64,000 bases of DNA, from contig JACGWO010000010.1 in assembly GCA_034509735.1 (NCBI GenBank), positions 186,001 to 250,000 on the forward strand. Direction: 5' to 3'. This stretch comes from Sesamum alatum. Lineage: Eukaryota; Streptophyta; Magnoliopsida; Lamiales; Pedaliaceae. Both the position numbers and the translations under genes were made by a program. The notes below the pieces were generated by a model. The model was given only the letters and a program-made list of their open reading frames with translations. It did no database searches and was not told the origin of the DNA. Below, in pieces: positions 38,388 to 51,046 of the stretch (its first letter is position 1; every line of letters begins with the position of its first letter).

Positions 38388-38963
38388 ATGGCATGTTTAG
38401 AAATGTACAATCAAAACTCAGAGCACAAAGGGGCTCCTCCCATCAGCCCAAGAATCTCCTTCTCCAATGACTTTGCTGATTCTTCTCACTCACACTCACA
38501 CTCCGCCCATTCAAGAAGTGCGTACAGAGACGCACCCGTCTCCTCAGACTTCGAGTTCTCGGTCAGCAATTACTCCATGATGAGCGCCGACGAACTTTTC
38601 TTCAAGGGGAGGCTGCTCCCATTAAAGGAAAGTAGTTCTTGCAGCAGCAGCAGCAAAACCACGACTTTGAGGGATGAGCTGCTGCAGAATGAGGAAGATG
38701 AGAGTGACGACTTCTCTTTGAGGCCACCCAAGAATCCGACAAGGTGGAGGGGGTTTCTTGGGCTTAGGAAATCCCACATTGGGTCCAAGAAACCGGAGAA
38801 GAACAACGACAAACGGACAGGGTTTCATCATGATGATGTCCAATGCAGCAAGAACTCACAGGTCTGTGTCTCAACTTAAAATAAAACCCTTGTTGTTTCT
38901 TGCATAACTCTTTCTTGATGTGGGATTTAGGGTTTTGGTTTCTTGCAGGATTTTGTTGACTGA
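38388..38963 (+). CDS. Small DUF1645-like protein
   Basis: The ATG at 38388 opens a 163-residue frame (to 38879). Splicing at CAG|gtctgt (exon end 38861) to ttgcag|GAT (38949) would instead end the protein as KNSQ-DFVD, 162 residues, stop at 38963. I prefer the spliced form because the tail after the intron is short and tidy and the site spacing is plausible, but both are possible. The protein has a Ser/His-rich N-terminal third, the block DFEFSVSNYSMMSADELFFK then GRLLPL, which resembles the core of DUF1645 proteins, a Ser tract, an acidic stretch (NEEDESDD) and a basic region with RWRGFLGLRKSHIGSKK. No catalytic motif or membrane helix is seen. Family members have no established biochemical role that I can state. 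Confidence 0.72.
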
Positions 38964-40595
38964 CTAACAGCCAAAGAAAGCGTCTTTGTGAGTGCGTGAC
39001 GACTTTGGGGTTGTAGAGAGAGGGATGGCTGGCAAATTTTGGGGGAAGACTTCTGGTTTTTTTAAGATGAGGTTTGGGTTGATTGTGGTAATCTAATTGT
39101 ATTAGTGGAGTTGGAGATGTTATTATCTATTTTTATTTTATTTTATTTTTCTGAGTTTTTTTTTTTATTGTAGTTTGTCTGAATTTTGAATGTTGTAATC
39201 TTGTAGTTGTTTAGTTGTTATGGGCAAAGCATGTCACTTTATTCACAACTCACTTTCCCCTGTTTTTGAGCAATTGATAGTTCCATAACTCACTCAGTCT
39301 CTGTCAAGATCAACTCCTCCTATCCTATGTTTCTCCACCTTGTCTGTCTTTTTCTTTCTTTTCTGTCCCATAAATCTTTTACTACTTGTCCCAATCTTTT
39401 ACTTTCAAGAAAATTAAGATTCAAATGAAACACTATCCAATATTAACGGAACTTAATCATCATGAAATGTTTTGTCGTCACTATAATCCATCAACTTATT
39501 ATAAAATAATTCAATTTTTGTTACTTAAGTATTATAAATCAGTTTATCGCCAACCCTCAATAGTTCTTTTTCATATAATTGAAATAATTAATTCTATTAC
39601 CAAATATTGTAAGATTATTAACTTAAAAATGAATTTTTTAAAAAAAAATTATAGTGGTGAGGGAAGATGGGACGAAGGAGCGTGTCGTGAGAGTCAACGG
39701 TCAAGATGACAGCTAATATCACAGCTGGTGCGTGTGGCAGAGCATCACGTTGATGAACAAGAAAAAAAAAAAAAACGAGAAGAGAAAATTCAAAAATAAA
39801 ATAAAAATAAAAATAAAGAATCACCTGACAAATTGCAAATGGGTATCCTTATATAAATGGGGAGCAATGGCAGTATCGTCAGAAATTCCAACGGCCTTCC
39901 TTCCTCTCTTCTTCACAATTCATGTCCAGAAATTTCACGTCGAAACCAACCTTTCATTGTATCTCATCCATATGACTCTTTTGTGATTATCCAAAATGTT
40001 TACTTGAAAGAGATCAAAGCATTAACGTGTAACATGATTATCTATGCTCCAGGACTCTACAACCATTAAATAGAGCGAGTCGTCGCCTACCATCCGCAAT
40101 GTAATTAAGCATTGCAAGTAACAAATGACAAGAAGCACGTCCAAGCATGCCCCTAGTAAGCACGCATGAACGACATAGCACCATATGAAGCATTTGGCTA
40201 CGACGATCATTTTGAATAAGAAAAAGAATGCATAGTCGAGAGCTCTGTTCCCGACAATCTTAATCTCAATTTTTCCTATATCAGGAATCAGAAACTTTTG
40301 TACATGAATATGTAGTTTAATTAGGCTGAGAACCAACTGGGAGAGCAAAGAGTGGTCTTAGACTCATAGAGCAAGAAGAAGTAAATAGAGGTGCATGACA
40401 GCAACTTAAGAGTCAGCTTGATCTATTTAGTTAGATAACCTTCAAGATCAACAAGAGAGTTAATGGTTAAAAAAAAAAAGAAGTCGTCCCTATTAAGCTG
40501 ATCATAAGTACTAACAGAAAAAACTTAGCTATATTATGCCCTTTTCTCCTATCACAATCGAAGCAAAATAAAGATTCTACACATCCAAGAAAGTA
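38964..40595. other. Intergenic between the DUF1645-like and B3 genes
   Basis: Convergent genes with 1.6 kb between them. Poly-A and AAAAT-rich stretches lie near 39760-39820. No protein family recognised in the short open frames. Confidence 0.45.
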
Positions 40596-43500
40596 TTACC
40601 AAGGTGCGTCAACCTCTTCTTGGAACTTAAGCTCATAGCTCTCTGCTTTAGTCTTCAAATTCTCTATCTCATGATCATAATTTGCAGACAATTCTTTCAG
40701 TTCCACAAGCTTGGCTTCAAGTTTTTGAATCTCCTCTTCAGTGCGACTTTGCTCCTTCTGGGCTTCCCAGAACCTTCTTACCTCTAAGGAACCTTCTGTG
40801 TCAAAGGCCAGGCTAAGCAGCCGACGAAGACGAGCCCGTAAAAATCCCACATTTAAGCCGAGAAGTTCAAAGGACCTCAGAGACTTTTCCCAGACTTCAA
40901 AATCCTTCCTTGGGGTAGTGAGTTTACAACCTCGTATAACATCGGCAATGTTGATGGTTTCAACAATCATACCAGCAGCTAGCTTACTGTAGAGACCTGG
41001 AAGAACACGATCATGAAGAAATGCATTCTTGCTGCAGCACAGCTCATAGTACTTTCGACGAATGTGTTCAGGGAGCTCAGAGTCGATGCATACTCCATTC
41101 ACCACAATGTGAAATTCCTCGAAGCTTTTAACATCTTTAAAATGGAAAGAAGATCCAGAGAACTTGGTACCCTCCAAAACTTCAGAAGCAACCTCATCAC
41201 TGTCATTTCCAGACTGTTCCTCTGGTTGTCCAAGTTGGGGCACTAATGGCTCTTCCTTCTCTTTCTTCTTCTGCACAACTGTCAAGGGAAGAGATTTTGG
41301 ACGCCTTTTCTTGCTTTGTGCGTCCACAGTTCCCTCTGTATCACAGTTTCAAGTTATTCAAATATTAAACCCACAAAAGAAAAGAATAAGAACATTTAAC
41401 CATGTGCATGCAAAAGCATTTGATGCTCCAAACAAATTAAAAGAAAATTGGCCACAAAACTAACCAGCATCATTCTGCTTTATTTGAGAATCCAAAATCA
41501 GAAGGCTAAGAGCACCATCAACCTCAGTCAAATCATTTGCCCTTATTATGTATACCTACAGAATGAGCACATAATATTAGGAAAACTGTACTGCAAAAGA
41601 ATTTCACAACTTGAAACAGACCGGTAGAACTCGGCACCAAGAGCACCAGGTCATAGGAGGAAACATGCCATGTACAATGACAGGTAACTTGCATTTCCAG
41701 CGCAATAAATTACTCAAGGGGCATACTCTTCTGCTAAAATTAACAAGCATCAGAAATTCAGATGAGGCGATGCAGACTGACAAAAGCATTCATCATTCTA
41801 CTCTCAAAATCTCCATTTTAGGTCAAGAAACATTTTCATTGTTCAACAGTTCTCCTTTCGGACTCTTTTCTACTAATGGATCTCAGGTCAACCACACTAT
41901 GGTTTTCTCCCAAGTAATGTACCTAAAAGACTAAGGATCTTATTCTTTTTGTCTGAGACAGCAGTGACCAGTCCGCAGTGCCAGGCCATGAGAAGATGGT
42001 TGCTACGTTTATTGGTAAAACAAAAGAAGATGGCTCTTTGTCAAGCGAGGACAGTGGAGTGGTTTACTTGACCCTGATAGAGGGATAAAGACTAACTAAG
42101 AATTTCATCTAGAATAAAGGAAGGGGTCAGGACGATGAGCAGTTGTAGTAGGTGTAGCTTGGGATAGCAGAAGCGGTGTAGTGAAAAGGACTTAAGAGTG
42201 GTAAAGGGAAGGGGAAGGGGGTGGGTTGGGGGCCGATGGGGAGGGGTTCATGAACTTGAGGCCAATTGGCGGCAGACCGATGATGAATGGTAGAGATTTT
42301 TTCAGGATATGTTAAGCTGCATGTGATCTGCAAGCAGAGACAGGCTAGTGGAATTTGAGATTACAGGAAAGAGTTGGAGGTGATGCTGGTCCCGTTGATG
42401 CGTAGACGGGTAAGTATTAGGTAGAGAAAGCAGTTGGATGGGGGTGAGGTACCTGGGGAAGTAACACATTTTTCCTGTGCGTGTGGTTTACAAGTGGAGA
42501 CTGGTAGCTTACAAAGATTTCCACTAAATTTCCCTTGTATCTGGTCTATGTACAAAGTAACACATTCCATTCTACATACTGAAGTACGTGAACATGATGC
42601 ATTTGGTGGTTCAAGCAACTATGTTAAACAAGAAAACATAATGCATTTGAAAAATCTTTCCGGGAAATAAGTATAGCAATTCTCTACTAAAATTAAGTTA
42701 TGATGAATGTTGGATAAAGACTGACTGAATAAATTCCCAGTAAAACAAGTTTGCCTGCATCACCTTAAATGCACAAGGCCCAATTAGTTGGAAGATCAGA
42801 ACATCTCCTTCAAGCAATTTGTTTCCAGCAACAAACTTTCTCCATCCAGCACTTAGACCCGTCTTATGTGCAATATATTTAATTGGAAACTCTTCCCCAT
42901 TTTCATTTTCAAGAATAACTGTAGTGTCCTTGCTAGGTAAATGTATCTTGCAGAAGGGCACAGGCAGACCCTGCAGACAAATGGTTCTTAAATGGAAGGT
43001 GAAAATGCACCCAACAACTCTGGTCGAGATAAAATTTCGAGGCGTAATAACATCCCTCCAAACGTACCATCCAGAAACAACTGGCAACATGCGATCTGAC
43101 TAATGCTTTCAAAAATGTAGGATGGTCATTTCCCAAACTCAATTGAACCTCCTCTGCTCGAATCATGGTGGGTGACTTCAACTGGACAGGACTAGTTGAC
43201 CCACTAATTGTGGCATGTCCTTTACTGCTTCAAAGGAAATGGTCGACATCATAAGTATTTGCAGAAATACCTTTCAGACAAAAGTTCATGTAGTTTTATA
43301 TGTTGAACTAACCTCATCAATGTTCCTCCGCTATCAGGTGTCCCCTGGCCAATAAATTTCACATCCATTTGTTAAGTGCAGATATCAAGAAGTTATAGGA
43401 CATGATTGATGACATACTTTGAAGCAAATCACATCAACAACCAACATAATTGACAACTATAATCCATCAATACATGTAAATTCATCAGGTTACTGCATTG

Positions 43501-44682
43501 CTCATGAACAGCTGCCTAATATCCCGACTTTTACTCCAAGCTACAAAAAGGAAGTTAGCAGAGTTGGATTCCTAACAATGAAAAAATAAGAAAGCTAATT
43601 TAAAATAAAATCTTCCTGGGTTATACAGGGTTGATTACATAAGGTTGGCTCTTCGGTAGCCAAAATTGGCTGCAGGAGTTTGTGAAAAACAATATTCACA
43701 TACCTGCTAGTCACTTTCTGTTTCTCTTTTCTTTTAGCCTAACTTTGGCTGGAGTTGCATCTAGCTAATTCAACCCCAACATGCCATTGATGTAACAGAA
43801 AACACTCCTGACATAGGGGAACTTTTCTATATCCAAGACATTCAGAAACCAAAAGCAATATTAGCTGAATGACTAGTATATTACTTAAAGCAATATCCAG
43901 CCAATTGTAGAGCATCCTTAAAGTAAACTTTTTACGAGCATGAGTGCACGTTGGCCATAATCTATTCAATGCAGTTGGCCATAACTGAACATGAGTGCAC
44001 CAGGATGAAGCAGCATTGATCCAAAACCATATTAGGCCAGTTAACACTGGTCAAGAGAAAGGCTTTCCCCAGACAGAAGTTTAGGTATCGAACTCCTGCA
44101 AGAACGAGAAGCCTATCCGCGAATATACACCCTAATACAATCAAGCAGTCTGCCAATTTAGCACTTAGCACGCCATAAACCCTGCTTCAAGTCTCAACCT
44201 TCATTCCTTTCCAACGCACTAGAAGCGCAAACGATACTTAACAGCAACTGGACAGTCGAACAAGACAGACAAACTTTGAACAAATGGAAAGGGGAAAACT
44301 CACAATTTTAGATTTGGAAGCAGAGGTCTTCCTCTTCTTCCTTCTAATGATAGGTGAAACCTCGTCGATCAGCTCCTTCGGCTTCCTCCTCCTCTTGCCC
44401 TAAGAACAACAAACCAGATCTGATATCAATTCAGTATATACACCCACACAACCATCAAATTCACACATCCCAAGCGCAGAAACTCACAGAAATAAGCATG
44501 GGGTGAGAACCGGAAATCGGGGAAAGCTCCGGCGGCGGAGAATTCTCCTTCGTGGACTCATTCTCCAGCGAAACATGAATCTGGGGCTCCTCCATTTGCT
44601 CTATCTCCAACGCTTCCTGTTTCATCACTTGCTCCTCGCCTCCCCGACTTTCTTGATTCTGGTGGACTATTTTCAGTTTCAT
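40596..44682 (-). CDS. B3 domain-containing protein (At3g19184/At5g42700 type)
   Basis: Seven exons on the minus strand: 44682-44488, 44399-44304, 43344-43313, 43224-43068, 42970-42764, 41555-41465, 41335-40596; phases agree and give 505 residues. It is a predicted nuclear DNA-binding protein. Exon 2 encodes a very basic run (GKRRRKPKELIDEVSPIIRR, KKRK), a likely nuclear signal. The B3 domain (about residues 138-235) runs through HPTFLKALVRSHVASCFWM, GLPVPFCKIHLPSKDTTVIL, KTGLSAGWRKFVAGNKLLEG and DVLIFQLIGPCAFKVYIIRA. After it come a basic segment (SKKRRPKSLP), a conserved block with ELPEHIRRKYYELCCSKNAF and ADVIRGC, and a C-terminal coiled coil ending EEVDAPW. The 32-base third exon is supported by its phase, which supplies AG to the T at the start of exon 4. 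The largest introns are 959 and 1208 bases. Target genes are unknown. Confidence 0.92.
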
Positions 44683-45552
44683 TTCTTCGAGAACTTAGCC
44701 AGAGCGAAATGAAGCGCACAGATTCTTCTGGGTTTTACAGTAAAAAGCGCTCCTAGTTTATCTTTTACTGGTAAGAAAAAGGCAAAGAAAGAAACAATAG
44801 ATAGCTGGCAGGAGCAGCGAACGAAAGGGTAGAGAAAATTCAGAAATCCGACAAGCCCGGCGGTTGCGGATGTTCGAATGGCAAACAACAGTGAAAAATA
44901 CAGCCGTTTCAATTTTGGGTACGCAGCGCTTTAACGGTAGAGCGAGCGGGGCAGCACCCTCGGGGGCCGGTGGGGTGCGTGGGTGGGTGGGAGGTCTATT
45001 GTTCTTAGCCAAGCCAACAACAAAAATCACACTTCTTGCTCTTCCATATTTTCATTTGAAATTTATCATCAAATATCTTATTGGACATAAATTGTACAAC
45101 TCAACTCGAAATTGATTTAATTAGTTAACATAAGTTGCTATGATTTATTTCTGTTTTGATGGGATTAAAATTCGTTCATACTCGATTTATCTGATAGTTA
45201 AATTAAGTTCGGACAATATTTTTTAAAAATCAATAGAAAAAAATAATAAATTGATTGATCGATAATGTATTTTTAACTTGACTAATTTGTTTCGACACCT
45301 ATTATTTAATTCGACGATAAAATAATTTATTTAATAATAATATTCGAATTTAGAAAGCGTTTGCCAATAACTTCTACTTTTCAAGATGATAGTTTGCAAA
45401 TTTAGTTGAATCTAAAGTTGGGAGTGCTTCCTAAACTAATGAAAAAATAATAAAATAAAGTGTAAAAAATTACTTAAAAAGATTTTAAAAAAATGATGTT
45501 TTAATTATTGGTCGAACTCCATGTTGATAGAATATGATATTTTTGTTACCTG
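44683..45552. other. B3 gene leader/promoter and AT-rich spacer
   Basis: The first 300 bases upstream of the B3 ATG are less AT-rich than the rest and should hold its 5' UTR and promoter. No clear TATA box. Beyond 45050 the DNA is AT-rich and featureless. Confidence 0.4.
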
Positions 45553-45931
45553 GAGTATGTTTGGTTAAACTTATTTAAAACATCTTATATAGGTTCATAC
45601 ACTCTATAAGATATTTTTTATAGATTATAAGATACTAGATTTTAAATTAAAAATGAATTAATGAAGTATTTTAATCAAATAAGATGTGAATATTATAAAA
45701 TGCTAGCAACGACACATTTTTAATTATTTTGAAATAATTTGTTATGACTTTATAAATCAGTTGACGACTTCTTATTTTGTAAAGAGCTCATACTTCCAAA
45801 CATTTTACTTTTAGTTGTTATACGAAATTTTTTTTTTAAAAAAAAAATATCAAATACTTTATTGTATTTTATAAGCTCTTAAACATCTTATAATATATTT
45901 TAAGTAACTTATAAACACATCCAACATCCTC
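45553..45931. repeat. Possible decayed inverted-repeat element
   Basis: GAGTATGTTTGGTTAAACTT at the left and, reverse-complemented, GAGGATGTTGGATGTGTTTA at the right resemble each other, followed on both sides by ACTTA...AAGATGT-like sequence. No clear target duplication. Old MITE is the likeliest reading. Confidence 0.35.
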
Positions 45932-46073
45932 TTACAGATAAATCTCTAATTGATCTATGATCAGACAGATCGCCATTGCTTAAAAATTTCTCCTACTAAA
46001 TTTGGGAAAATATTTCAACTCTTTTGCAAAGTTATATTTCTTTTGGCATTTTCATGTTTACGTGGCAAACTTA

Positions 46074-46957
46074 GGGAGTGTTTGCGAGAGCTTATACTTT
46101 TAAAAAAATGATTTTCGTAGAAAAAATTGAAAGTTGTAGCAGAATCAAAAGTGAGTAGTGTTTGTAAAAAAAAGTGAAAAGCAGATAAAAGCTAAATTGG
46201 TAGTGTTTGGGAGAAAAACACTTCTAAAACACGTTTAATTGATTAAAAACCGTTTTGTCCCCATGTATTAAACAGATGTTATTTTGCCTTAATATTTGCA
46301 TTTATCTCTTCATTATAATAATTATCTTTCCTCAAAAATAATGATTTTTATTTCAATTAGTATATCTCATATTTAATTTTTTACAAAATGATTATAATTT
46401 ATATTATTAAAATATTCAATATTAATAGAAAAACTGAAAGTTTAGTTTAATATTGTTCCTATTATGTAATATAATTGTTCATCCATGCACAATAAATAAA
46501 CTTACAATATTGACAAAATAATTATTATTTTTTAATCAATCCTAGCAATTTAATTTATATTTTTCTATGATTTAGGATTAATATCATATAATATAGAACA
46601 TAAAATAGTAAAATATTAAACATGTGAAATTTTAAATTTTGTTAGTAATAAATTATTCAAATTATTTAAAATTTCTAACATCAACTTTAGATGAGTAATT
46701 TTGAAAATACATTAAAAAGGATAAAATCGAATTGAAATTACTATAATAAGGGTAAAGTTGTCTAAAATGAATTTGAATTTATTTATAAAAAAACCGAAGC
46801 AGCTAGAAGCACCCCTCAATGTGCTTCCAACTTTTGGTTTAAAAGTATTTTCCGTAGCTGTTTCAGAAGCAGAAGTTGGCCCTTCAAACACCTCAAAAGT
46901 ACTTTTCAGCATCCAGAAGATGAAAAGCGCTTTTTGGAAGCGCGCGCAAACACTACC
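46074..46957. mobile_element. Tourist-like (PIF/Harbinger) non-autonomous element, 884 bp
   Basis: Terminal inverted repeats GGGAGTGTTTGCGAGAGCTT (left) and GGTAGTGTTTGCGCGCGCTT (right, reverse complement) are flanked by TTA on both sides (46071-46073 and 46958-46960), the usual 3-bp target of PIF/Harbinger. Internal copies of TAGTGTTTG near 46157 and 46201 repeat the end motif. The interior is AT-rich and codes for no transposase. An 8-bp hAT-type duplication was looked for and not found. Confidence 0.65.
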
Positions 46958-46960
46958 TTA

Positions 46961-48830
46961 ATTTGAAAGTGATACTTATTTATATGAATAAAAGCAATGA
47001 CATTTATTATGCATAGTTTATTAGTCAAACATATTATGTTTAGATAAGCGGACATTTTTCATTTTTGTTTTGTGTTTTTTATAATTGGACAAATTGAATA
47101 TAAAAGTTAAGAGTAAACAAAAATTTCATCACGTCATAGAGATGATAAATAAAAGTAAAGAAAATCATGTAGGATTTGTTCTAAGAAATCTAAAACGACT
47201 ACACGCATATTTTATTTTGACACACTGTTTTAATTTAATCTCTTGTGTGTTTGTTTCATTTATATATTGTCTCGAATAATCAAACAATTATTTTTTTTGG
47301 TGGAACTCAAAAAGTTATGTTGGATTAACCAAAGACCAATTCCTGCTCACTTAACAATGAAAAATCATACATGATTTCTAAATTCAATAATAAAAATAAA
47401 AATAAATCAACTTCGACTTCGACTGCAGCCTCCTGGGTCGTGATTTTTGTAATAATCTATAATGCACATATACTTTGAAAAATTACTCGGTGTAGTGTCG
47501 GATACGAACATAACTCGGACACGCCTGTTGGTGTGTTTAACACTTTTTGGAGATGAAATTACAAAAAAATTGAGAGATGGTCATGATAATTTAACCAATT
47601 CGGATAATTTGAAATTATTCCATTGCGTACTTTTAATATAAACTAATTATATATATATATATATTTAAGTCATGTATTTTGGTTAAAAAATTCGATATAA
47701 GACATGCTTATTTTATGTATTATCTTGATATTTTTCATATTGCATAAATTTTACAGAAAATTTAGAATATAAATATATATATATAAAATATATTATATAT
47801 AATCGTGTTAGTGCTGTGCCGTGTCCGAATATACCATTCCCATACGATTGGGGTAAAGGTGTCACCGTCAAATATATCATCCCCATACGATTGCAGATCA
47901 AATTTATTTGGTTAAACTCTTATTTAAGAAAATTATAAGTCAAATTGAGTCTGATCTGACTTATAATTTTAAAAGAATAATCAATCATATAACAAATATA
48001 TTATAATTGTTACGTAATTGATTTGCTTCAATTTAACTTAATTTGAATAAAAAAAATTACAATGATGCTGCAACCTATATATTAGCTCTGGAGAGTGATA
48101 TATTAAGCGGTAGGGTGTGAGGACCACAAACAACCGACTCTTGTCCGAAGTCCCGTGGTGGTGCTAGTTTTTAGGAATTTGATGGTAACACCTCCCCTGA
48201 CCCCGTGGTTATGTTCGTGGGGTCGGGGTCGGGGTCGAGATCATGAATATGATCTTCTTTTAATGATTAAGATTCAGAAATAATTTGAAAATACACGATT
48301 AGAGGAGAAGGGATCATTCCGACGCAAATCCTCCAACGCTCAAGTCAATTAACGAGTCTAATAGTGTAATCTAACAAGTTACATCCAGTTGTACGGACAC
48401 ACATGGGCTTCATCCGATCTGAATCCAAACTCCCGTGAGATGGTTTGTGCTTGATGGGCCTTGCTAATGGGCAAGCTTCGACCTACCAGCCATTGTGGGA
48501 GCTTTTGGGCCACCCAGATGGGCCCAAACTTGAGTACTGGGCTATTACATAAAGGCCCGTATCACCCAATTTATATCCTTAATTCATGGTATTCACCTTA
48601 TCTCATTTCGAAAGACATTTTAAAAGATGTAATTTCATAATTTAATATTTGATATACTTTAAAAATTAAATACCCGTTCTCAAAATAAAAATAAAAATCC
48701 ACATCATAGGAGATGTTGGTTCTAACGGACCCATTCAATTACAATGAAAGATAAAATTGTGAAATGGTTAAACCTATGATGTAAGGAAGGACATTAGGAA
48801 TATCATTCATAAGTACATAATTGTATCAAT
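46961..48830. other. Intergenic with scattered decayed repeats
   Basis: No gene. A block around 48110-48560 is richer in GC than its surroundings, contains three tandem GGGGTC units near 48220-48237, and is probably a transposon remnant. A CCCATACGATTG motif occurs twice (near 47839 and 47882). Confidence 0.4.
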
Positions 48831-49010
48831 GATCTCTTGGCTTAATGGTTAAAGTTAAGATTTTGCGATCTTCGAGGTCATGGGTTCGAACCCCGTCAAT
48901 GCGTGAAATGATATAGTAGGATTGTTTGTAATTCTAATTTCTGGATTTTCTTGAAATTGAAACTAATTTGAGTTTTGGAGTTATTGTTAGAAAAATTCAT
49001 GATGTCATGT
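48831..49010 (+). mobile_element. tRNA-derived SINE (5' head with A and B boxes)
   Basis: A perfect RNA polymerase III A box, TGGCTTAATGG (48838-48848), is followed 45 bases later by a perfect B box, GGTTCGAACCC (48883-48893). The stretch does not fold as a complete tRNA cloverleaf with an acceptor stem, so a SINE is more likely than a tRNA gene. A related head lies at 57177. The 3' boundary is approximate. Confidence 0.6.
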
Positions 49011-49083
49011 CAATAATGTACGTATACATTGCAAACTGACATTCAAAAAAAATTCAAATGAAAAGCTATTTATATAATTTGAA

Positions 49084-49624
49084 GGGATAATTACACTCCC
49101 CTCTCTTGAGGTTTGGTATAATTATATGTAAGCCCCTTGTAGTTTGAGAAATTACATCTACTACTCCTGATGTTTGCTTATGTCTAACAAACAGGTCCAT
49201 CCATTAGTCAAAATTAAGTGAATTTATTGATATTAGCAAAAAAAATTGAATTAAAGGTGAGATTCGTCATCGATTGACTATTACTGACTTATTGTAGGTC
49301 AAACGAATCTTTTTATAACCAAACTACCCTTATATATCATCACGCGTTAATGCATGAGATGAGGTATATTGTCACCGTTATAAGGATAATTTAGTCATAA
49401 AAGATTTGTTTGGCCTGTATTAAGACATTAATAAGTCAATTGAGGATAAATATCGATTTCCATTCAAATTTTTTTATTAATAATTCGGTGAATTTTAACT
49501 AACTCAGGACACCCTATTGGTTAGACAGGAGCAAACCTCAAGTGTACTAAATATAATTTTTCAAACTACAGAGAATTTACATGTAATTACATCAAACCTC
49601 AGAAAAGAAGAGTGTAATTATCAC
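49084..49624. mobile_element. Mutator-type MITE, 541 bp, long inverted repeats
   Basis: Left end GGGATAATTACACTCCCCTC and right end (reverse complement) GTGATAATTACACTCTTCTT are inverted repeats that stay recognisable for about 160 bases (GAGGTTTG, AATTACATGTAA, TTTGCT..TGTCTAAC). A perfect 9-bp target duplication TAATTTGAA flanks it at 49075-49083 and 49625-49633. Non-coding interior. Related to the element before RCCR copy 2. Confidence 0.88.
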
Positions 49625-50282
49625 TAATTTGAAATTACGCCAAAAGATGATTTTGCGTAGTTCAATCCGAATTGCCTGCGTGATGTGTGGACAACACCCA
49701 ACACTCATAAAATTTACCAAAAGGCTCATGCATAGTTTTTAATGGGCAAATTGCCTTCAAATTTTCGAATACTGATCGACCCAGTACGACACACATCTAA
49801 CTCATATTTAACCTCATAATGTTCACGTATCCATAATTCGTATATTTACTTAGGGTTAATGGTAGACATTAAATCGTATATTATGAATACATCTATAAAT
49901 ACCCAACCTCCAAATACCAGGTATATGAAAAAGCTCTCGCCTCCTCTTACGGAGGTTTTTAGGTCCCCAGGGTCGGTCAAAAGCTTAATTAAAGGTAGAG
50001 CCTCAAGGCAACTACCTTTAAGAACAACTATTTCCTATGATTTTCTCTTCGAAGGCTCCTAAAAAATGCATTGAAAAAAAACTATAAGGAGAATTTCTCT
50101 GAGTGTCTTAAATGGCATAAAAAATTACCATTCTATTTGCATAAGTGATAGTCGAGATCACATTAGCTCGAACTTGCTCAAAGTGCGAATTGCAAGCGGA
50201 AAACCAGCTCTTACACAAGTATTATATGGCCTCAAATCTATAATCATGCTTTTCTGATATTGTTCTTAATTAGTTTTTAATA

Positions 50283-50482
50283 GGGTTAAATTCAATTTAT
50301 TCCCTCTAAAATTAAAAAAATTCAAGAAAGTTCCTATAAAAAAAGAAGATACTAAAAAACCCCACAACATTTGAAAAATGATGCAAAAACTCTATCAACA
50401 AGGAGGTAAATTGCATTACTTTTTAAATGCTACGGAGTTTTTTTTGCATTTGTTTTGAACTTTCCAAATTATATTTGACCCC
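50283..50482. mobile_element. Probable short MITE, 200 bp
   Basis: GGGTTAAATTCAATTTATTC on the left pairs with GGGGTCAAATATAATTTGGA (reverse complement of the right end). Flanks TTTTTAATA and ACATTAATA share their last six bases, so a 9-bp target duplication may have decayed. Confidence 0.45.
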
Positions 50483-51026
50483 ACATTAATATCAAACCGC
50501 AATGATTGATATTGCAATTGGACATACATAGTCAACAGAAGAATATTATATGTTTATTTTATTATTATTATTTTAATTATTATTAATATATTTATATTAT
50601 TTTTATCTAATAAAAAATATGTGGGATAATGCTAATTTGACCATAAAACTATAAGGCAGGGCTGCAGCTGGCCGCTTGAACCGCACGGCAGTTGGTAGAG
50701 GCAAAACCCTCAACGTACCATAGCGAGAAGCGTAGAGTCAAATATGTACAACCCGGAGCTACAATCCAGTGCTATTCATTTTACGTGAGTTACCTGTGCC
50801 TTCAACTATTCGCTGTTCGATGACATCAGATTTTCATCTAATGGTTCAATCATATGATTTCCCTCACGCTTCACTTGGCCACATAGTCTCAAGAATGAAG
50901 AAGAAAACATATGAGAAAATAGTCATGGGATTTAAGAAGAAAAATGAGCAAAGGAACATTAAATGTTATTAAAAAGTAGAAATGCAGTCTAAAAACACGA
51001 AAAAACACATACACGTGTTTGTTTGC

Positions 51027-51046
51027 GTGCGTATATAAATACGCAC
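51027..51046 (+). promoter_or_regulatory. TATA-like box inside a perfect 8-bp inverted repeat
   Basis: GTGCGTAT-ATAA-ATACGCAC: two 8-base arms around ATAA, containing TATATAAATA. It is about 580 bases upstream of the next ATG on the plus strand, so use as that gene's TATA box would need a long leader or leader intron. Function unproven. Confidence 0.3.

Noticed and set aside
40022..40348. 108-residue minus-strand open frame rich in hydrophobic residues
   Set aside because: No recognisable domain, lies beyond the B3 stop, and composition is what AT-rich DNA gives by chance.
46074..46957. hAT element
   Set aside because: GTGTTTG ends are also seen in hAT MITEs, but no 8-bp duplication is present, whereas TTA flanks both ends.
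48838..48893. tRNA gene
   Set aside because: A and B boxes are perfect but no acceptor stem or proper anticodon arm can be formed; SINE head preferred.
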